In this document: one piece after another, positions 1-12,580 of the stretch
How the letters are laid out: each line of letters starts with the position of its first letter
Position numbering within the stretch: position 1 is the first letter of the stretch
Source: Casuarina equisetifolia
Lineage: Eukaryota > Streptophyta > Magnoliopsida > Fagales > Casuarinaceae
Reading direction: 5' to 3'
NCBI GenBank assembly: GCA_028551475.1
Contig: CM052360.1
Span: 27,226,682 to 27,290,681 of the forward strand
DNA: 64,000 nucleotides
The notes under the pieces: generated by a model
The model's input: the letters and a program-made list of their open reading frames with translations, nothing else
Told to the model about the DNA's origin: nothing
Database searches by the model: none
Made by a program: the position numbers and the translations under genes

Positions 1-740
1 TCACACCCTCCAAAATTGAACAACCTAAATGTTTACAATTCTGAAGTACACAGTTGGGACCTCCAAAACATAAACGAAGCAAGAAATTGGTTCTAAAATA
101 ATTCAAGATAGAAACCCACTATTCAGCTATGTACTATAGGACAGAATGGAGAAATTTATTAATATGCATACTCCTGTTTTTGCTTAAATGAGAAAAGAAA
201 ACGAGAACAAGACATGAAATTTCTATGGAATTTATTAATCTCTCTCTTCCCATGGAGATGCCTAGGACAATTGCAGGCAAACAGAAACCAAGTATACTCC
301 ATGGGAGTAGTATCCCATTTTTCACTAAAGCCAAACAGGTAGATTCTCCCTTCTATTTAATGTTGTGGATTACGAAAGTGCCATAGAGCGTGTGGAAAAT
401 GGAAACAAACAAAGGAAATTATATTAAACCGAGAACAACATGCTACAAAGGTCAGACCAGAGAGGTGAAATAAGACATTTGTGAATCCCTAAAACTCTAG
501 CGACGTCTGAAGAATTACTGATACAAAGAAAATGCCCATAAGGTATAATAAACAGGGGGCAGAGCGAACATGATATATCTTCAGTTGCAGGGTTCGAATA
601 AGAGAACGAAAGACGAAGATTCGTCACAATCCCTTTTCGCAAGCGACGAAATGCGTTTTTAAAAACAAGGCGAAAAAGAAGAAGCAGAAGAAGAAGAAGA
701 AGAAGAAGAAAACGGAGAAGAAGACGGAGAAGAAACATAA
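1..740. other. Left edge: probable intron 2 of the ALFIN-LIKE gene
   Basis: No further ALFIN-LIKE exon could be recognised on the minus strand here. The following part of the family's N-terminal domain and the PHD finger should lie to the left of the window, so this stretch is most simply intron. It contains a purine-rich run of GAA/AAG triplets at about 676-735, which reads as a leucine-rich open frame on the minus strand and is low complexity, not coding. Confidence 0.5.
676..735. repeat. (AAG/GAA)n low-complexity purine tract
   Basis: Imperfect AAG triplets run through this stretch inside the presumed second intron of the ALFIN-LIKE gene. Confidence 0.85.
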
Positions 741-749
741 ATGACCCAC

Positions 750-994
750 CGGGATCACACTGCTGGTAGAACTTTTCAACATCTGCAACATTCAAGCGAA
801 AACAAGTGAATAAACGAAATTTAAAGGAAAACAAAACGGAAACAAAATGAAACAAAGAAGAACAAAAGCAGAAGAGAGCAGCGAAAGAGTGAGGTACCGG
901 CGGTGAGGGCCTTGATCAAACCAGCGCGTCTACCTTTGAAGTCCTGGAAGACCTCCTCCACTGTTCTCGGTATCGGATGCGGTATTCCCTCCAT
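750..994 (-). CDS. AL: ALFIN-LIKE PHD-finger protein, exons 1 and 2 (5' partial gene)
   Basis: ALFIN-LIKE proteins are plant nuclear chromatin readers with an N-terminal plant-specific domain and a C-terminal PHD finger that binds H3K4me2/3. On the minus strand exon 1 (994-898) starts at ATG and encodes [19 protein letters not shown] followed by [13 protein letters not shown], the signature opening of this family. It ends at a CCG|GTACC donor. Exon 2 (782-750) follows an upstream AG and encodes [12 protein letters not shown], then a GT donor, and the split codon (G+AT, Asp) joins in frame. Later exons, including the PHD finger, lie beyond the left edge, so only about 43 residues are visible. 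The start has no competing upstream ATG in frame. The gene is divergent to the Der gene, with about 1.9 kb between the coding starts. Family assignment is firm; the family member cannot be told. Confidence 0.88.
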
Positions 995-999
995 TAACT

Positions 1000-1001
<2 letters not shown>

Positions 1002-1027
<26 letters not shown>
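1002..1027. repeat. (TC)n microsatellite in the ALFIN-LIKE 5' leader
   Basis: A near-perfect dinucleotide run lies a few bases upstream of the ALFIN-LIKE ATG; on the transcribed strand it reads (GA)n. GA/CT-rich 5' leaders are common in plant genes, so it probably lies in the 5' UTR. A regulatory role is inference. Confidence 0.85.
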
Positions 1028-1029
<2 letters not shown>

Positions 1030-1035
<6 letters not shown>

Positions 1036-2774
1036 TTCTCTCAGCTCTCTCTGGCTCTGAAATTCAAACTCAATCCTTACCCACACACAATGGCCGCCAA
1101 CGTCGCTCAGAATTCGAAAATCATGCAGACTAGGGTTTGCAATTGGCGTCCCCTAGGGTTTGCTGCAGTGCCAGTCTTCGGTATTCCAATTTGGGAAAGA
1201 AGGAAGCTTTTATCTGCAGGAGGGTCTCGGAATGGAATTGCGAATCAGAGGAAGGCGAGGTCGGTCAGAATATAATGATAGGGCGAGAAGGGGCGTCGTA
1301 CGAAAGAGAAGCCATTAGGGGTTTTGCTTCTCTCTTAACTACTCCGCCTTCTCTGGTCCGTTTTATTTATTTAGAGGCCTCAATTTGTGGGTCCTCCTTT
1401 TCGTCAAATAGATTAAAGTCAATTTCCAAAAAATTAGTTTTAAAAAAGACTCTTTTTATAACATAAACTTTATTTGAAGATTATTCTCCATTTATGATAT
1501 TCAATACTTTATTTATCAATAATATCAATTTGAACTCTAATATCGTATTAAAAGAATTAATTTAAAAATTAACTGAAAAATTAAATTCTTTTTATCAGTT
1601 TATAATTTACACTTTATTTTGAGATCTTTTAAAAAGTTATTTACAATAAGATATAATCTCAATTCATATACACATATCAAAACATTTTAAGAGTATAATC
1701 TAAAAATTATCTAAAAAATTATTTAGAAATTTAATGTGTGGGTCCTCTCCTAGGCCTTACTTTTCGAAGCCTCAAAAATAATTATTATGGAGGCTTTGAG
1801 GGATGCTGACAAGGAAGGGGAATGGTGGGCCATCCTGGTCCACCGTGTGATCCGTTCGATGCTTTCCTCCATCAAATCCCCATCAATTTCCTTGTTTTCT
1901 AGTTGATAATCAACCATCCAGCCAGGTCAACCATCAAAACCCGTGATCGAGAGCTTCTATAGACCAAGAGACCTTCAATCCTTATTTACTTAATATTCAT
2001 ATTAAGTGTATTAAAATACTATTGATAAATATATGATAATGTTAAATACTCGTTTTTATTTTTATGTTTAATGAATAAAAAAGGGAATGTGGTAAATAAT
2101 GAGGAGAAGACAGGCAAAGACTCCATGCTTCCCATGTTATTGAGGGGACTCCTTACATTCAATGTGTGAATATTTTCAATAAATGTCAACCAGCCACGGT
2201 TTTCCTTTTATAATAATAAGGAAATGATTTCATAAATTTTAATAATAACAACGAAGTTATACTTAATAATTATATTTGGAATAAATATAAAAAACAGTAT
2301 ATAAGTCTAATTTTTGATTGTGTTTGTAGTGTCAGCAAACGTGAATAGTGTGGAAATGCCATAAATTTAATGACCTAAATTCACTGAATAAAGTACTAAA
2401 CTACACGTCGTCCCCTGACGCCACACTCAAAAACCCTCCCCGACAAAAAAGGCCCGTAGAGCCCTGTTTGCGGGAACGATGAGAAATCTCCAGTTGCCAT
2501 GGTGAATTTTCAGAATAAAAAAGAATGAACGATCCGAAGCTGCAGTTCTTTCATAATCACCATCTTCTCTTCTTTTCCAATCGAGGTATAAAGAGCTCTT
2601 CCAAAGAAGGTGGTTTCTTTCACTCTCTTAGTTGGTTGCACACTATCTGTTTGATATGAGTCTTCCAAGTATTGTGACCATAAGAAAAAGCTTTGGATTA
2701 GTTTTAGCATGCAAGTTGGATTTTTTTATTTTCTGTTTGTGCCACTGCTTTTCGGGGAATGGAAACTTAACACT
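1030..2774. other. Divergent intergenic region between ALFIN-LIKE and Der
   Basis: The first 250 bases are fairly GC-rich and probably hold the ALFIN-LIKE promoter and leader. From about 1400 to 2400 the sequence is AT-rich and shows no coding signal. The Der promoter and 5' leader should fall in the last 400 bases. The open frames here are short and without recognisable homology. Confidence 0.6.
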
Positions 2775-2904
2775 CCCAATCTTTTTTAATCTTGTTGCTG
2801 TGCTTTTTTTGTCTCATTTTGATGGCTTTGGTTGCAGGAAGTGGAACTCTGCCTGCATACTTTTTTGAATAGGAGGTGGCTATCGGGGTAGCAAATACTT
2901 GGGC
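2775..2904 (+). promoter_or_regulatory. Probable Der 5' leader with a 5' UTR intron acceptor
   Basis: A T-rich stretch ending GGTTGCAG just before 2839 looks like the 3' end of a leader intron, followed by a short leader to the ATG at 2905. Homology to the second copy of this locus (41910 onward) begins inside this T-rich stretch. The transcription start is not visible. Confidence 0.4.
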
Positions 2905-5900
2905 ATGTCGAACTCATGGGTTCGGGTCCTTTCTGACTGGAGGAGGCTTTATGGTCTTGTTGGTCCCCTTCACGGGGGCATCTTCACATGCAACCGTGTG
3001 ACTAACCCAATCCAAAACTTCTTCAAAAAGAGAGACCACCTCCATTATATTGCAAAGTCTTCTCATGCTGTCACTACCATGTCAGGTACAAGTTCCTGTA
3101 CCCGCGTCTTTTCTGTGAATATGATCCGTGTCAAGGTTTGCCAGCTCAGTGGGTGATGATGATCTTGTTGAGTTTCAGCATCGCTACTTGGTGGTCCACT
3201 TGTCAATGGCAACCCAAGGACATCTCCGGTCTCGAATTGCTGCAGGCTAATCTTGAGCTTTCGTTCACCTAGTTTGGTTCAGCTTACGGCGGGACTTTGC
3301 ACTCAGACAGAGAAAGAACAGTTGCATTCTGATTCATGCAATGATGCAAGTGGCCATTTTGAAGAGTCATATGTTGATTTTGAGTCTGATCACGACGATG
3401 TTGTTACCAGAAAGAAAGTTAAAGGCGCGCATTCTAAACCGGTGGACTACACAAAAGTTGATGTTAATTTGCTTCCAACCGTAATGATTGTCGGGCGCCC
3501 AAATGTGGGCAAGTCAGCATTGTTTAATCGGTCAGTCTCAATTTTATGTGCTTAACCTCTCTTATTGTTTTGCAATGTAAATCTGGTGTTTTTAAGCAGA
3601 TCTTGATGCATTTGATCTTTCTATTTTCTGTTCATCATTTGTTTTTTCCCTGTGGGTGAATTTAGTTTAATTCGGAGGCGGGAGGCTCTTGTATGTAATA
3701 CACCAGATGATCATGTTACTCGCGATATTCGAGAAGGTGTTGCCAAGTTAGGTGATTTGCGATTTAGAGTATTGGATTCTGCTGGCTTAGAGACAGAAGC
3801 ATCTTCGGGCTCTATTCTTAATAGAACTTCAAGAATGACTGCAAACGTACTAGCAAGGTCTCAGATTGCGCTCTTCCTGATAGATGTCAGGTTAGATTTT
3901 ATAGATAGCTTTCTGTTTATTGCTTTTTAAGTACTAAACTTCCTTGAACATGGAAGCCTGATTTCTGTGTTGGGAAAACCCAAGGATGAATTGAGAAGAC
4001 AATGCACAGTTTTGAGAGCTGCATGTTAAAGGAAGAATGAGTTATTGTTGTCAGGTTACATTTTATTATTTTGGGTAACCTAATAACCCAGGTTTATTTG
4101 ATGTATAAGAGATGTCGGCTATCCATAATGCAATTTTAATACAATTTCGAAATTGGGAGAATGCAATGATCAATTAGAAAATGCCAAATTAAATGGTTTT
4201 ATGTTAAAGAAGGAATGATTTGTTTTTGTCAAGTTACATTTGGATATTTTATACTAAGCGAGTAGCTCAGACTGTAGTTGGTCTTAATTAAGTGAAATCC
4301 CTGCTTTTCTGTATTGAAGATAGCCGAGCATCAGTGCAATTTTAATTTTTCTATGCCATTGAAAAAGAAAAAAAGAAAACATAATTTTGTATCTCATCCT
4401 TAAGATGTATGCAACATCTGAGCTGCCAGTCTGGATAACTTTCATATTGTTTTTGGAATTTTATCTTGTGATTAGAGTTGGACTTCATCCCCTGGATCTG
4501 GAGGTTGGAAAGTGGTTACGCAGACATGCTCCCAGAATCAAACCTGTAGTGGCATTGAATAAGTCTGAATTGCTTTTTGATGGTAGTAACTCTCTTAAGG
4601 CAGCGGCTGATGAGGCCTATAGGTTAGGATTTGGGGATCCTATCGCTATATCTGCTGAGACTGGACTTGGTATGACAGAACTTTATGAAGCTCTTAAGCC
4701 TACGCTTGAAGATTATATGCTTCATACCCTGAATGGTAAGAAGTTTTACTTTCATGCAGGATAGTCATTCCACACTGTCAAATTTACTCTTTTTCTGTCA
4801 CAACTTTTTGATCTTTCTGAGATCTTCAGAATTTAGGCCTAGTGTACAATCATGAGATTGAAATCTTGCATGTAGTTCCTTAAAGATGTAATCTTCTTCA
4901 ATTTAACTTTGATAAAAGAGCAAGCTCTGTTGTCATCCTATCGTTAGTTTAACCCTTCTTTGCATTTCTTTGCACTTCTAGATGAAGATAATGAGGGAAA
5001 TGATGAAAATATTGAGGGCAACGATGAAGATAATGAGGGCAATGATGAAGATAGTAGTCCTAGTGAGGTGGGGGAAAGTAAGGTGCCATTACAGTTAGCA
5101 ATTGTAGGACGGCCTAATGTTGGAAAGTCAACCTTGCTAAACACATTGTTGCAAGAAGAACGAGTTTTGGTGGGTCCAGAGGCTGGTTTGACCAGAGATT
5201 CAATTAGAGCTCATTTTGAATATCAAGGGAGAACGATATTTCTGGTAATATCATGTTTCCTCGATGTCCTCTTCTTAATTATACAATATTGTTGCTAGAT
5301 TTTTATTCTGCAATTTTTATTTTTATTTTTTATTCTTTGTTAGTTCGCTCTTGTTTTGGCTATGAATTATTGGTTCTCTTCAAAATAAAAACCAATTCTC
5401 AATTTTCTTCATGCATAGTACTTTTATTTCCCGTATCAGAAGCTCTCTGTGTAGTTGGCAAATTAAATATCTTTCCTATCACTGTATTTTCTTAGCCTAA
5501 GTTTAAAGCTTCATGGCTCCATACACTGCGATGGAAGCCACTAATTCTCTGTAATTGATTATAATAATGTTTTCAGTACTTTCTCTTGATTTTTTTTCAA
5601 TAGCAATGGTATTGTTATTATCCAGTGTGAGATATTGAGGACTTGGCTTTGGATTCTAGGTCTGAGTAATGCATAACCGCAATGTCGTATGTAAAGCCTG
5701 GCTGTTATACTTAACTCTTAAGGGTTTTTTTTTTTTTTTCTCTTTTTTTACTCCCCTCAAATAAGTGGCAAGTTGTTTAGGGTTTATTTCTATTTTTCTG
5801 TAGGTTGATACTGCAGGCTGGTTGCAGAGGACAAAACAGGAGAAAGGACCATCATCCTTGAGCATTATGCAGTCAAGAAAAAATCTCATGAGGGCCCATG

Positions 5901-8900
5901 TAGTTGCTTTGGTCCTTGATGCGGAAGAGGTATGTCATGATATTTTGTTCTCTATGCTTTCTTGTCAAGTGCGGTGAACCCATGACTGTCCTATGATATC
6001 CTAGATTTCTGTTAAGATGCCCAATTGCAGTTTCAGCAGGATTTTTTTTCCATTTTTGTAGTCAGACAATACACACAGAAATGTGGTATACACATTCTAT
6101 AAACCTAGACTACGTGACCATATCTTTGTTCTTTTATTTTCATTTCATTTCATGAAAGATGAAAGATGAAAGATGAAATATGAAAAAGTAGTAAGTGGAA
6201 TAGGTATAACTGTGATGTTTCTAAACTGAAAAAGAAGAAAACAGGGCTGCGGCAGATCTGCAGGTAAGAAATATGTAGATATGGTTGGTTCTATGATTTA
6301 GACTGCTTGACTTTCATTTGACAGATATCCTTGCATTAGACAATTTGTGCATGTTAAAGATAGTTAATCCATCCGTCATTCACTTACAGTTTCTCCTCCT
6401 GTTGCTAGTCCATATTTGTTTATTCTCCCCATCTTACGACATTTGGAGCAGAAGTGTGCTGTTTTTAGTTGCTTACTTACAAGTTCCGGAAGTGTAATGC
6501 TTTGTTCATGCTGTTGTTTCTTTCCTGAGGTTGTCTTGCAAAGTGTGATGAAAGTTATTGAAGAGCTACTGTTTATAATTGCAGTGATTGCTTGTGCATG
6601 AATAATTAAACAAAGATCTGACTTTTGTGCAAGGCAATTATGAAAGTAGTGGAATGATGAATGTAGTGGTTTTCACATAATCATTCCTTGTATAAAATTG
6701 TGGAAGAAAAACATCAATGTCGTAACAGAGATCTTTTGCTATTTCTAAGCTATAGCTTTCATACATCTGATGATCAGATTGCAAACTCTAGAAGAAGTAT
6801 GACTCATGATGAAGTTGTTATAGCAAGACGAGCAGTGGAAGAAGGGCGTGGCTTGGTTGTGATCGTGAACAAGATGGATCTTCTAAGAGGGAAGGAAAAA
6901 CGTAATTTATATGGGAAGGTCATGGAAGCTGTTCCTCAAGAAATTCAGACGGTCATACCCCAGGTCTGATGGTTTGCAATAACGTTGTACTTCAGTTATT
7001 CAAATATGCATGTTCTAGTTTTATTTCTGAAGTACCCTGTGATTGATCTGTTGACTTATGTTTTTACTATGACTAATGTGCATGTATCTAAGTGAGAACT
7101 GGCTGAATGTAGTATCATTTAGTTCGTTTTTTGCATTGAGGGGACTGTCAGGACTCAAATAGTCTGCACGGGCTTGATTTAAAAGTTTTAATGGGGTGCT
7201 AGTTTGAACCATAACATTCTATGAACTCCACCTTAGCCTGTTGTAGTTGTCCCATCGAATGTTAGCATTCAAGTTGATTCTTGCTCCAGGCACTGAGAGG
7301 TGGACACTGCTACCATGCCTGGACTTCTGGAATCCCCATCAAAATAGAGTCACCAATTTAGGTTGTTTTGTTTGCTGGCTGACGGATTCCCTGCATGGGT
7401 AAAAGGGGGAGGCTAAATGGAGGAGAATCCATAGGATGTGATCTAGCTTTCTGGGTAGTAAAGTATTTCTTCTCGAGTTCATTTTAAACCATGATTTAAG
7501 AACTGATCTGTGGGCAAAAATCTGTCTGTCAGGGAGTTTGAGATGTTTTAATTATGGTCAAGTGAACTAAGTTCTGGCGTTGAAGAAGGGGGTTTTCTAT
7601 TGCTGATGATGTGCTTTCCTTCCAGAGGAGATTGTTAGGCTTGATGTGGTTAGTTATTCATTCGGATTATTGAGGTGGTTCACAAATAGAATATAGTTGC
7701 TTTGGATATAGTCTGGTTTTCGACTCAGATCTATCCCAATAAATATGATATTGCTTGTTATTTTTTTCTTATGAGTCAATTTATGTCTTATCTTCAACTT
7801 CTTTGAGGTCCAATGTCTTCTGTTCCTGAATTCTGACCCTAGAAAAGGAATTCTCTTCTCAAATATGACCTTGGTAGAGTAGAGTACAACAAAAAAAATT
7901 CAGAGATGCTACCTATGCATGCGTGAATCTGAACTTTTGGTGAATTAAATGAAGGAAATGACTGAAAAATGTAGACTCACTATCTGGTTGGAAGTGTTCA
8001 AAGTTTTTGACTAAAAGGTTTTAGCAACGTTACCACGGCAGGTATTATTCCTAAAACCTGATATCCATTTTACGCTGTGCTCAATGGGACGTATAACAGT
8101 CACATGACGTCATATATGCTAGGAGCATAAAAATGGTCAATAGTACTAAGGTAGAATTGAGAAAGGCAGAAGCAAGCATTTGACCAAACTAAGCATGGGA
8201 AAACTTTAATTGAACATGATTCTGTAAACCAGGATCTGCTAGATGCTTTTAACATGAATAAATAGATTGCAAATTTGTAGTTTTCTGATTTGTGGGTGAC
8301 TGTTGCAGAAAAAGAACTTGAGTTTTGTAGTGGATGATGCCTTTAAGATTATCAGTGTTTTTGTCTGTTCGAAGGGTTAGTGGACAGCACAGTGATGGAC
8401 CCATATGGGATGCTACTCCTGTTTATAATGGGGACTATAGGACTTCCAATAATGCTGAGCTTTCCATGATTCAGCTTAGATCTTTATTTTTCAGGTCATT
8501 GTATAAATGGTTGCTTATATATAGCATTTTTTTTTTTGTAAAGATCTTATGGAGAATATGGACTTCAAATGCATTCTTTAGGCGAACCGTTTGTATATGT
8601 TCAGTGTACTTAATGAATCTGTCCTTATGAACTTTAAATGCATTCTTTTTGTGAACGTTTTATATATGTGTTCCCCTTCCCTTTTTTTGAGGTAAGAGAA
8701 TACGTCATGTGGATCTATAAATCAGAATTCAAACAAGCTTTACAATGAAGACTGCTAGACAATCTTGATTTCTACTTTCTGAATGAGTTCTATTGGTTTT
8801 AGCGAGCTTCCATCTCATTTTGCAATAATAAGGTTGAGATGCGTTTGAACTAAATGAGTGCATCACCAATAACTAAAGCAATTTCTCTCTCTCAAACGGT

Positions 8901-9917
8901 TTGCATCTCTGGACAAGATGCGTTTCCAACTTCCCAAATTTCCAACTGGCAAGATGTCTTAGCATCTTGATGGAATTGAAGCCACTTGAAACCCAAGACC
9001 ATTCATAGAGAAACAGGCTTGAATCATAGTTGTCTCATCATTGATTGGTCTGGTTCAACCTCACACGTCAGTTGATAACACTTCAAAGTTATTTCGGATT
9101 TAGATATAGCTTTGAAAAGTCAGACTTTAAAGTAGATGATGTGATATTCTTGTTTCTCTTTATTTCCCTTACAGATCTGACATAAAAATTGATGATATGG
9201 TATCACCATTAAGCTTCTGAAAGATGTAAATGAAAGGTTACACGTGGGCTGCTCAATTCACGATTATGTCAGGTTGTGTAGATTAGGCTGAAGTGGTGCA
9301 TTTGAACGAGTGCATTTACGTGGATTTACTGTTTTTCTATATCATTTACGTAGCCTTTATGTATGATATGTGTGTGTATTGTTTCTTGCTACATTTTTAC
9401 CATTTTTGGGAACTTGAATCATGACTTCCAACTGATGGTAAACGTCTAATTAAGCTCTGAAATGGCTTGTCAGCAGGTGACTGGAATACCAGTTGTATTC
9501 ATTTCAGCATTGGAGGGACGGGGTCGGATAGCCGTCCTACTGCAGGTGATGGAAACATATGAAAAGTGGTGTTTAAGATTGTCAACAGCTCGTCTCAATC
9601 GTTGGTTGCGGAAGGTAATGAGCAGGCATTCTTGGAAGCATCAGGCTGCACAGCCCAAGATCAAGTACTTCACTCAGGTGAAGGCCCGTCCACCTACTTT
9701 TATTGCCTTTGTGAGCGGGAAGGCACAGCTATTGGATACAGATCTCAGGTTCCTAACGAAGTCATTGAAGGAAGACTTTGATTTAGGTGGTATTCCCATT
9801 CGGATTATGCAGCGGTCTGTTCCAAGAAAAGCTGCAGATAGCACCAGCAAGAGAAGCCAATCTTCTGGTAGACTGTCTGAAAAGATAATGTCAGACAAGA
9901 GAGATGTCTCTGTTTAA
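2905..9917 (+). CDS. DER: Double Era-type GTPase Der/EngA, organelle-targeted, complete
   Basis: Der/EngA proteins are tandem-GTPase ribosome-assembly factors; plant forms act in organelles on large-subunit maturation. Proposed exons: 2905-3085, 3179-3530, 3666-3890, 4476-4735, 4982-5244, 5804-5929, 6778-6963 and 9477-9917. All phases agree and give about 677 residues. Domain 1 shows G1 GRPNVGKS, G2 in VTRDIREG, G3 DSAG, G4 NKSE and G5 SAETG. An acidic linker of EGNDED-type repeats follows. Domain 2 shows [25 protein letters not shown] and SALEG. The C-terminal KH-like domain contains [14 protein letters not shown] and ends in DKRDVSV. The first 60 residues ([20 protein letters not shown]...) are basic, serine-containing and poor in acids, as in a transit peptide; plastid versus mitochondrion is unresolved. 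The first intron (3086-3178) is inferred because the unspliced frame meets stops at 3154-3171. The last intron is 2.5 kb. No disabling change was seen. Confidence 0.93.
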
Positions 9918-10450
9918 TTGCAGTTTTAATACGAGTAAAAGATATAAGTTTGATGGTTTTCTTAGTTACTTGAAGGCCTCGGTTCTTGGCTTAAGAATTT
10001 TTTTTTCCTGTTTTTGTTGTTTTTATCACTGTAAAGGAATTTGTACAAGTGGTTAATGTAAAATTCTCAATGATTAGTGAAATGGTAATCCTTCCTTTTA
10101 TTTCTTTCTGCAGTTTGATCGATTGGCTCAATTAGAACTAAGCTTCCTCATAATTCGAACATGAAGACAAATTCCCTAGTGTCAATTTCACATGTAAGGG
10201 CTGCTAGGAATGATCTTTAAAGTGGGCTGACAGTGGGGCTTTTCTAAGTAAACAGACTCACATTTATGTCAATTTTTTTAAATCCTCCTCCAAGAAATGT
10301 TTAAAGTAGGAGACTATGTTCTAATACTAATTGTTGGGAGATATTATGCCAATTCTGTAGACTCGAGCAAGATACAGTAACAGACAAAAGGCTTTCTTTA
10401 GGAATGATATTGTGTGTAAGCATGTGACATAAAAGATTTAAGAAAAGGAT
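9918..10450 (+). other. Der 3' flank
   Basis: This holds the presumed 3' UTR and terminator region of the Der gene (T-rich, several AATAAA-like stretches but no unambiguous signal). No unit 2 equivalent is seen because the unit 2 copy is truncated inside the last exon. The rest is unremarkable. Confidence 0.5.
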
Positions 10451-10739
10451 AGGTTGGATGCCAATCTACCTACTGGACTGGAGAGCTTGACACACCATAT
10501 CTCTTAAGAAGTATCTTTTGGTAAACATGGATCTTAGTAATAGTAAACCTAAGTAGAGCATCATCAATAATGCTTTCTTTTATTGTAGTAAGTAAGAGAT
10601 CCAATAGCTTGGCTAGTACTTGTTTTGGATTATCGGGAGTTTTTTCTTCCATAATTTTTGCAACTACGGAGGAAGATGAGGACATTTGTGGATGGAAAGG
10701 GTAAAGGGAGGTTTGGAAAGTCGATAAAGGAAATCACTT

Positions 10740-11150
10740 AGGACATTGTGCTTTCCTTTGATATGCCTCACCTCAAATTTATATTGGCTGAACTAGTTGG
10801 CCTAGCGTAACAGTTGTGGCTGGGGGATTACCTTTTACTTGAACCGTAACATCTTTGGGAATGCTGAATAGTCCATTTCAATCAAGAACTGGTAATCGAT
10901 AAGATGGAATTGAAACTTTTCAATACCTCTTTTTACCGCCAAAATCTCTTTCAAAGTGGAGTGATAATGATGCTCAGATTCTTTGAACGCGCCATTTTTG
11001 TATCCATAAATTCTTCTTTTTCCATTAGTCTCTTCTAGTAAGATTGCTCCCCAATAAAGATCAATGGCATCAATTTGTAGTACTCTTTTGCCTTTATTTG
11101 GAATTTGGAATGGTGGAAACTTTTGAGCTAACGCTTTTAGTGTCTTGACA
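10740..11150 (-). pseudogene. Caulimovirid RNase H region (degenerate)
   Basis: Translation of the minus strand gives a DAIDLYWGAILLEE block (first catalytic Asp), a YHSTLKEILAVKRGIEKFQ block with the catalytic Glu, and an FLIEMD block in the expected spacing for RNase H of plant pararetroviruses. The third block reads MD where a T-D is typical. It is not part of a continuous frame with the RT. A short open frame at 10685-10470 continues the presumed C-terminal tail. Confidence 0.65.
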
Positions 11151-11220
11151 CATCAGGTATGCTCTGGGTTCCATGTTGGGGGGTTTTTTTTTCAACAATT
11201 GAGATAACGGTGTAGTGTAT

Positions 11221-11895
11221 TCAGCTACTTTTTTGATAGTCTGCCATGTAGTTAATAATACCCAAGAATTGTTGTACCTGCTTCACTGTCATATCTACAT
11301 TAGGGAATTCGAGCAACTGTGAAGTCACATGGGATTGTAGTTCATATATGCCTTTTGAGATTTTCATCCCGAGAAAATTAACATCTGGCATATCGATTAT
11401 CATTTTTCTTTCTTACAACATGATCCCATATCTTTGTATTGATTCATAGAATTGTTTGAATAGATCTATATAGGATTCTTTATTTTTTGAGAACAATAGG
11501 ATATCATCAATGTAGACTAGGGCATGATGGATAACTGGATGAAAGTTCTTCATCATCGTTTTCTGAAACAGGGATGGTGCCACCTTTAATCCAAATGGCA
11601 TTACTGTCCACTGGAAGTGGGAATTTGGAATGCAGAACGCTGTCTTGGGCCTTTCTTCAGGTTTTATTCCAAGTTGCCAAAAACCTGCCTTGAGATCAAA
11701 CTTGGAAAAGATATGGGCCTCCGATAATTGAGCAAAGAGTGTAGAATAGTTTGGTAATGAGAATTTATCATCAATGAGAAAATGATTTAAAGGCTTGTAA
11801 TTGATTACCAGCCACAGTTTTCCTCTTGCCTGCTTTGCTCGTTTATTGACATAAAATGCTTCACATGCCCATTCTGACTCTGTTGGCTCAATCAA
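11221..11895 (-). pseudogene. Caulimovirid reverse transcriptase (broken)
   Basis: RNA-dependent DNA polymerase domain. Recognisable blocks in order are a VINYKPLN finger motif, FSKFDLKAGFWQ with the first catalytic Asp, the VMPFGLKVAPSLFQ block, and the YIDD catalytic box (about 11505-11515 on the plus strand). A stop near 11413 and a frame change separate the palm from the following connection segment (11403-11221), which contains an LGIINYMADY block. The catalytic residues are retained but the reading frame is not. Confidence 0.8.
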
Positions 11896-12025
11896 GCCAT
11901 CAAGTTGGAGTTGTTACAACTCAGCTTGAGCTAATGCCAAATGTTCAGGATTCATGCTTTTGTGACTTGCTTTTGTTGGATTAATATCTTCATTTCGTTT
12001 AAATGGGAGTGTGATGAAGAATTCC

Positions 12026-12580
12026 TCATTTTGCCATAATGGATTTGGATGTTTTTTTGAGAAAATCTATATGACCTTTAGCACAATTGGTCTCAACAAT
12101 CTTCATCTTGAGCTGTTGTAAACCATTAAAGATATGGAACAGGTTTGGAACCCTTGTCCATGGGAGCAAATGTCCTCTTATCTCCATACCTTTTGAAGTC
12201 CAACGAACATTCTTGAGATTGGGAATAATATCAAACCCAACAAGAACATCCTTGTCTGGTAGATCAGTGCTATAGAATGTTGCTGTGAATTGAAAAACAG
12301 TAATGAGCTTAAGAGTGACTGGCTTACTTTTAAGAGTAACCTCAAACAATTCACCATTGGCAGCTCGAAACATTCGGGAACATTTCTTCCAATAAGCTTG
12401 TGGCAATACTTCTAGCTTCATGAAACTAACCACAAAGCTTGTATCAAAAAATGCTATTACTTTGATTGGCTTCTCATATTTTTCTAGAATAATCCAGACT
12501 TGTGCTAATGAAGTGATATGATCTTTAATCTTGAGAGAGGACAAATCTGGATCCATAGTGTGAGTAAAAGTGGATATCAT
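12026..12580 (-). pseudogene. Caulimovirid aspartic protease region (degenerate)
   Basis: This 184-codon open frame precedes the reverse transcriptase. It has the shape of a retropepsin-like domain: a hydrophobic strand then D-T-S where D-T/S-G is expected, and a later DVLVGFDII segment resembling the second conserved block. The altered catalytic-loop glycine and the downstream stop before the RT suggest it is inactive. The frame continues upstream to about 12780 through an acidic serine/aspartate-rich stretch with a stop. Confidence 0.65.

Noticed and set aside
424..855. 143-residue minus-strand open frame rich in leucine and phenylalanine
   Set aside because: It is intron sequence translated through a GAA-repeat; only the 33 bases 750-782 inside it are a real ALFIN-LIKE exon.
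1090..1466. Plus-strand open frames upstream of the ALFIN-LIKE exon
   Set aside because: They lie opposite the ALFIN-LIKE leader and promoter and have no recognisable domain.
2899..3156. Treating the Der N-terminal frame as a separate short gene ending at 3156
   Set aside because: A GT donor at 3086 and an AG acceptor at 3178 join it in phase to the following exon, and the stop lies in the intron.
9674..9898. Minus-strand open frame opposite Der exon 8
   Set aside because: It is the antisense shadow of the conserved KH-like domain.
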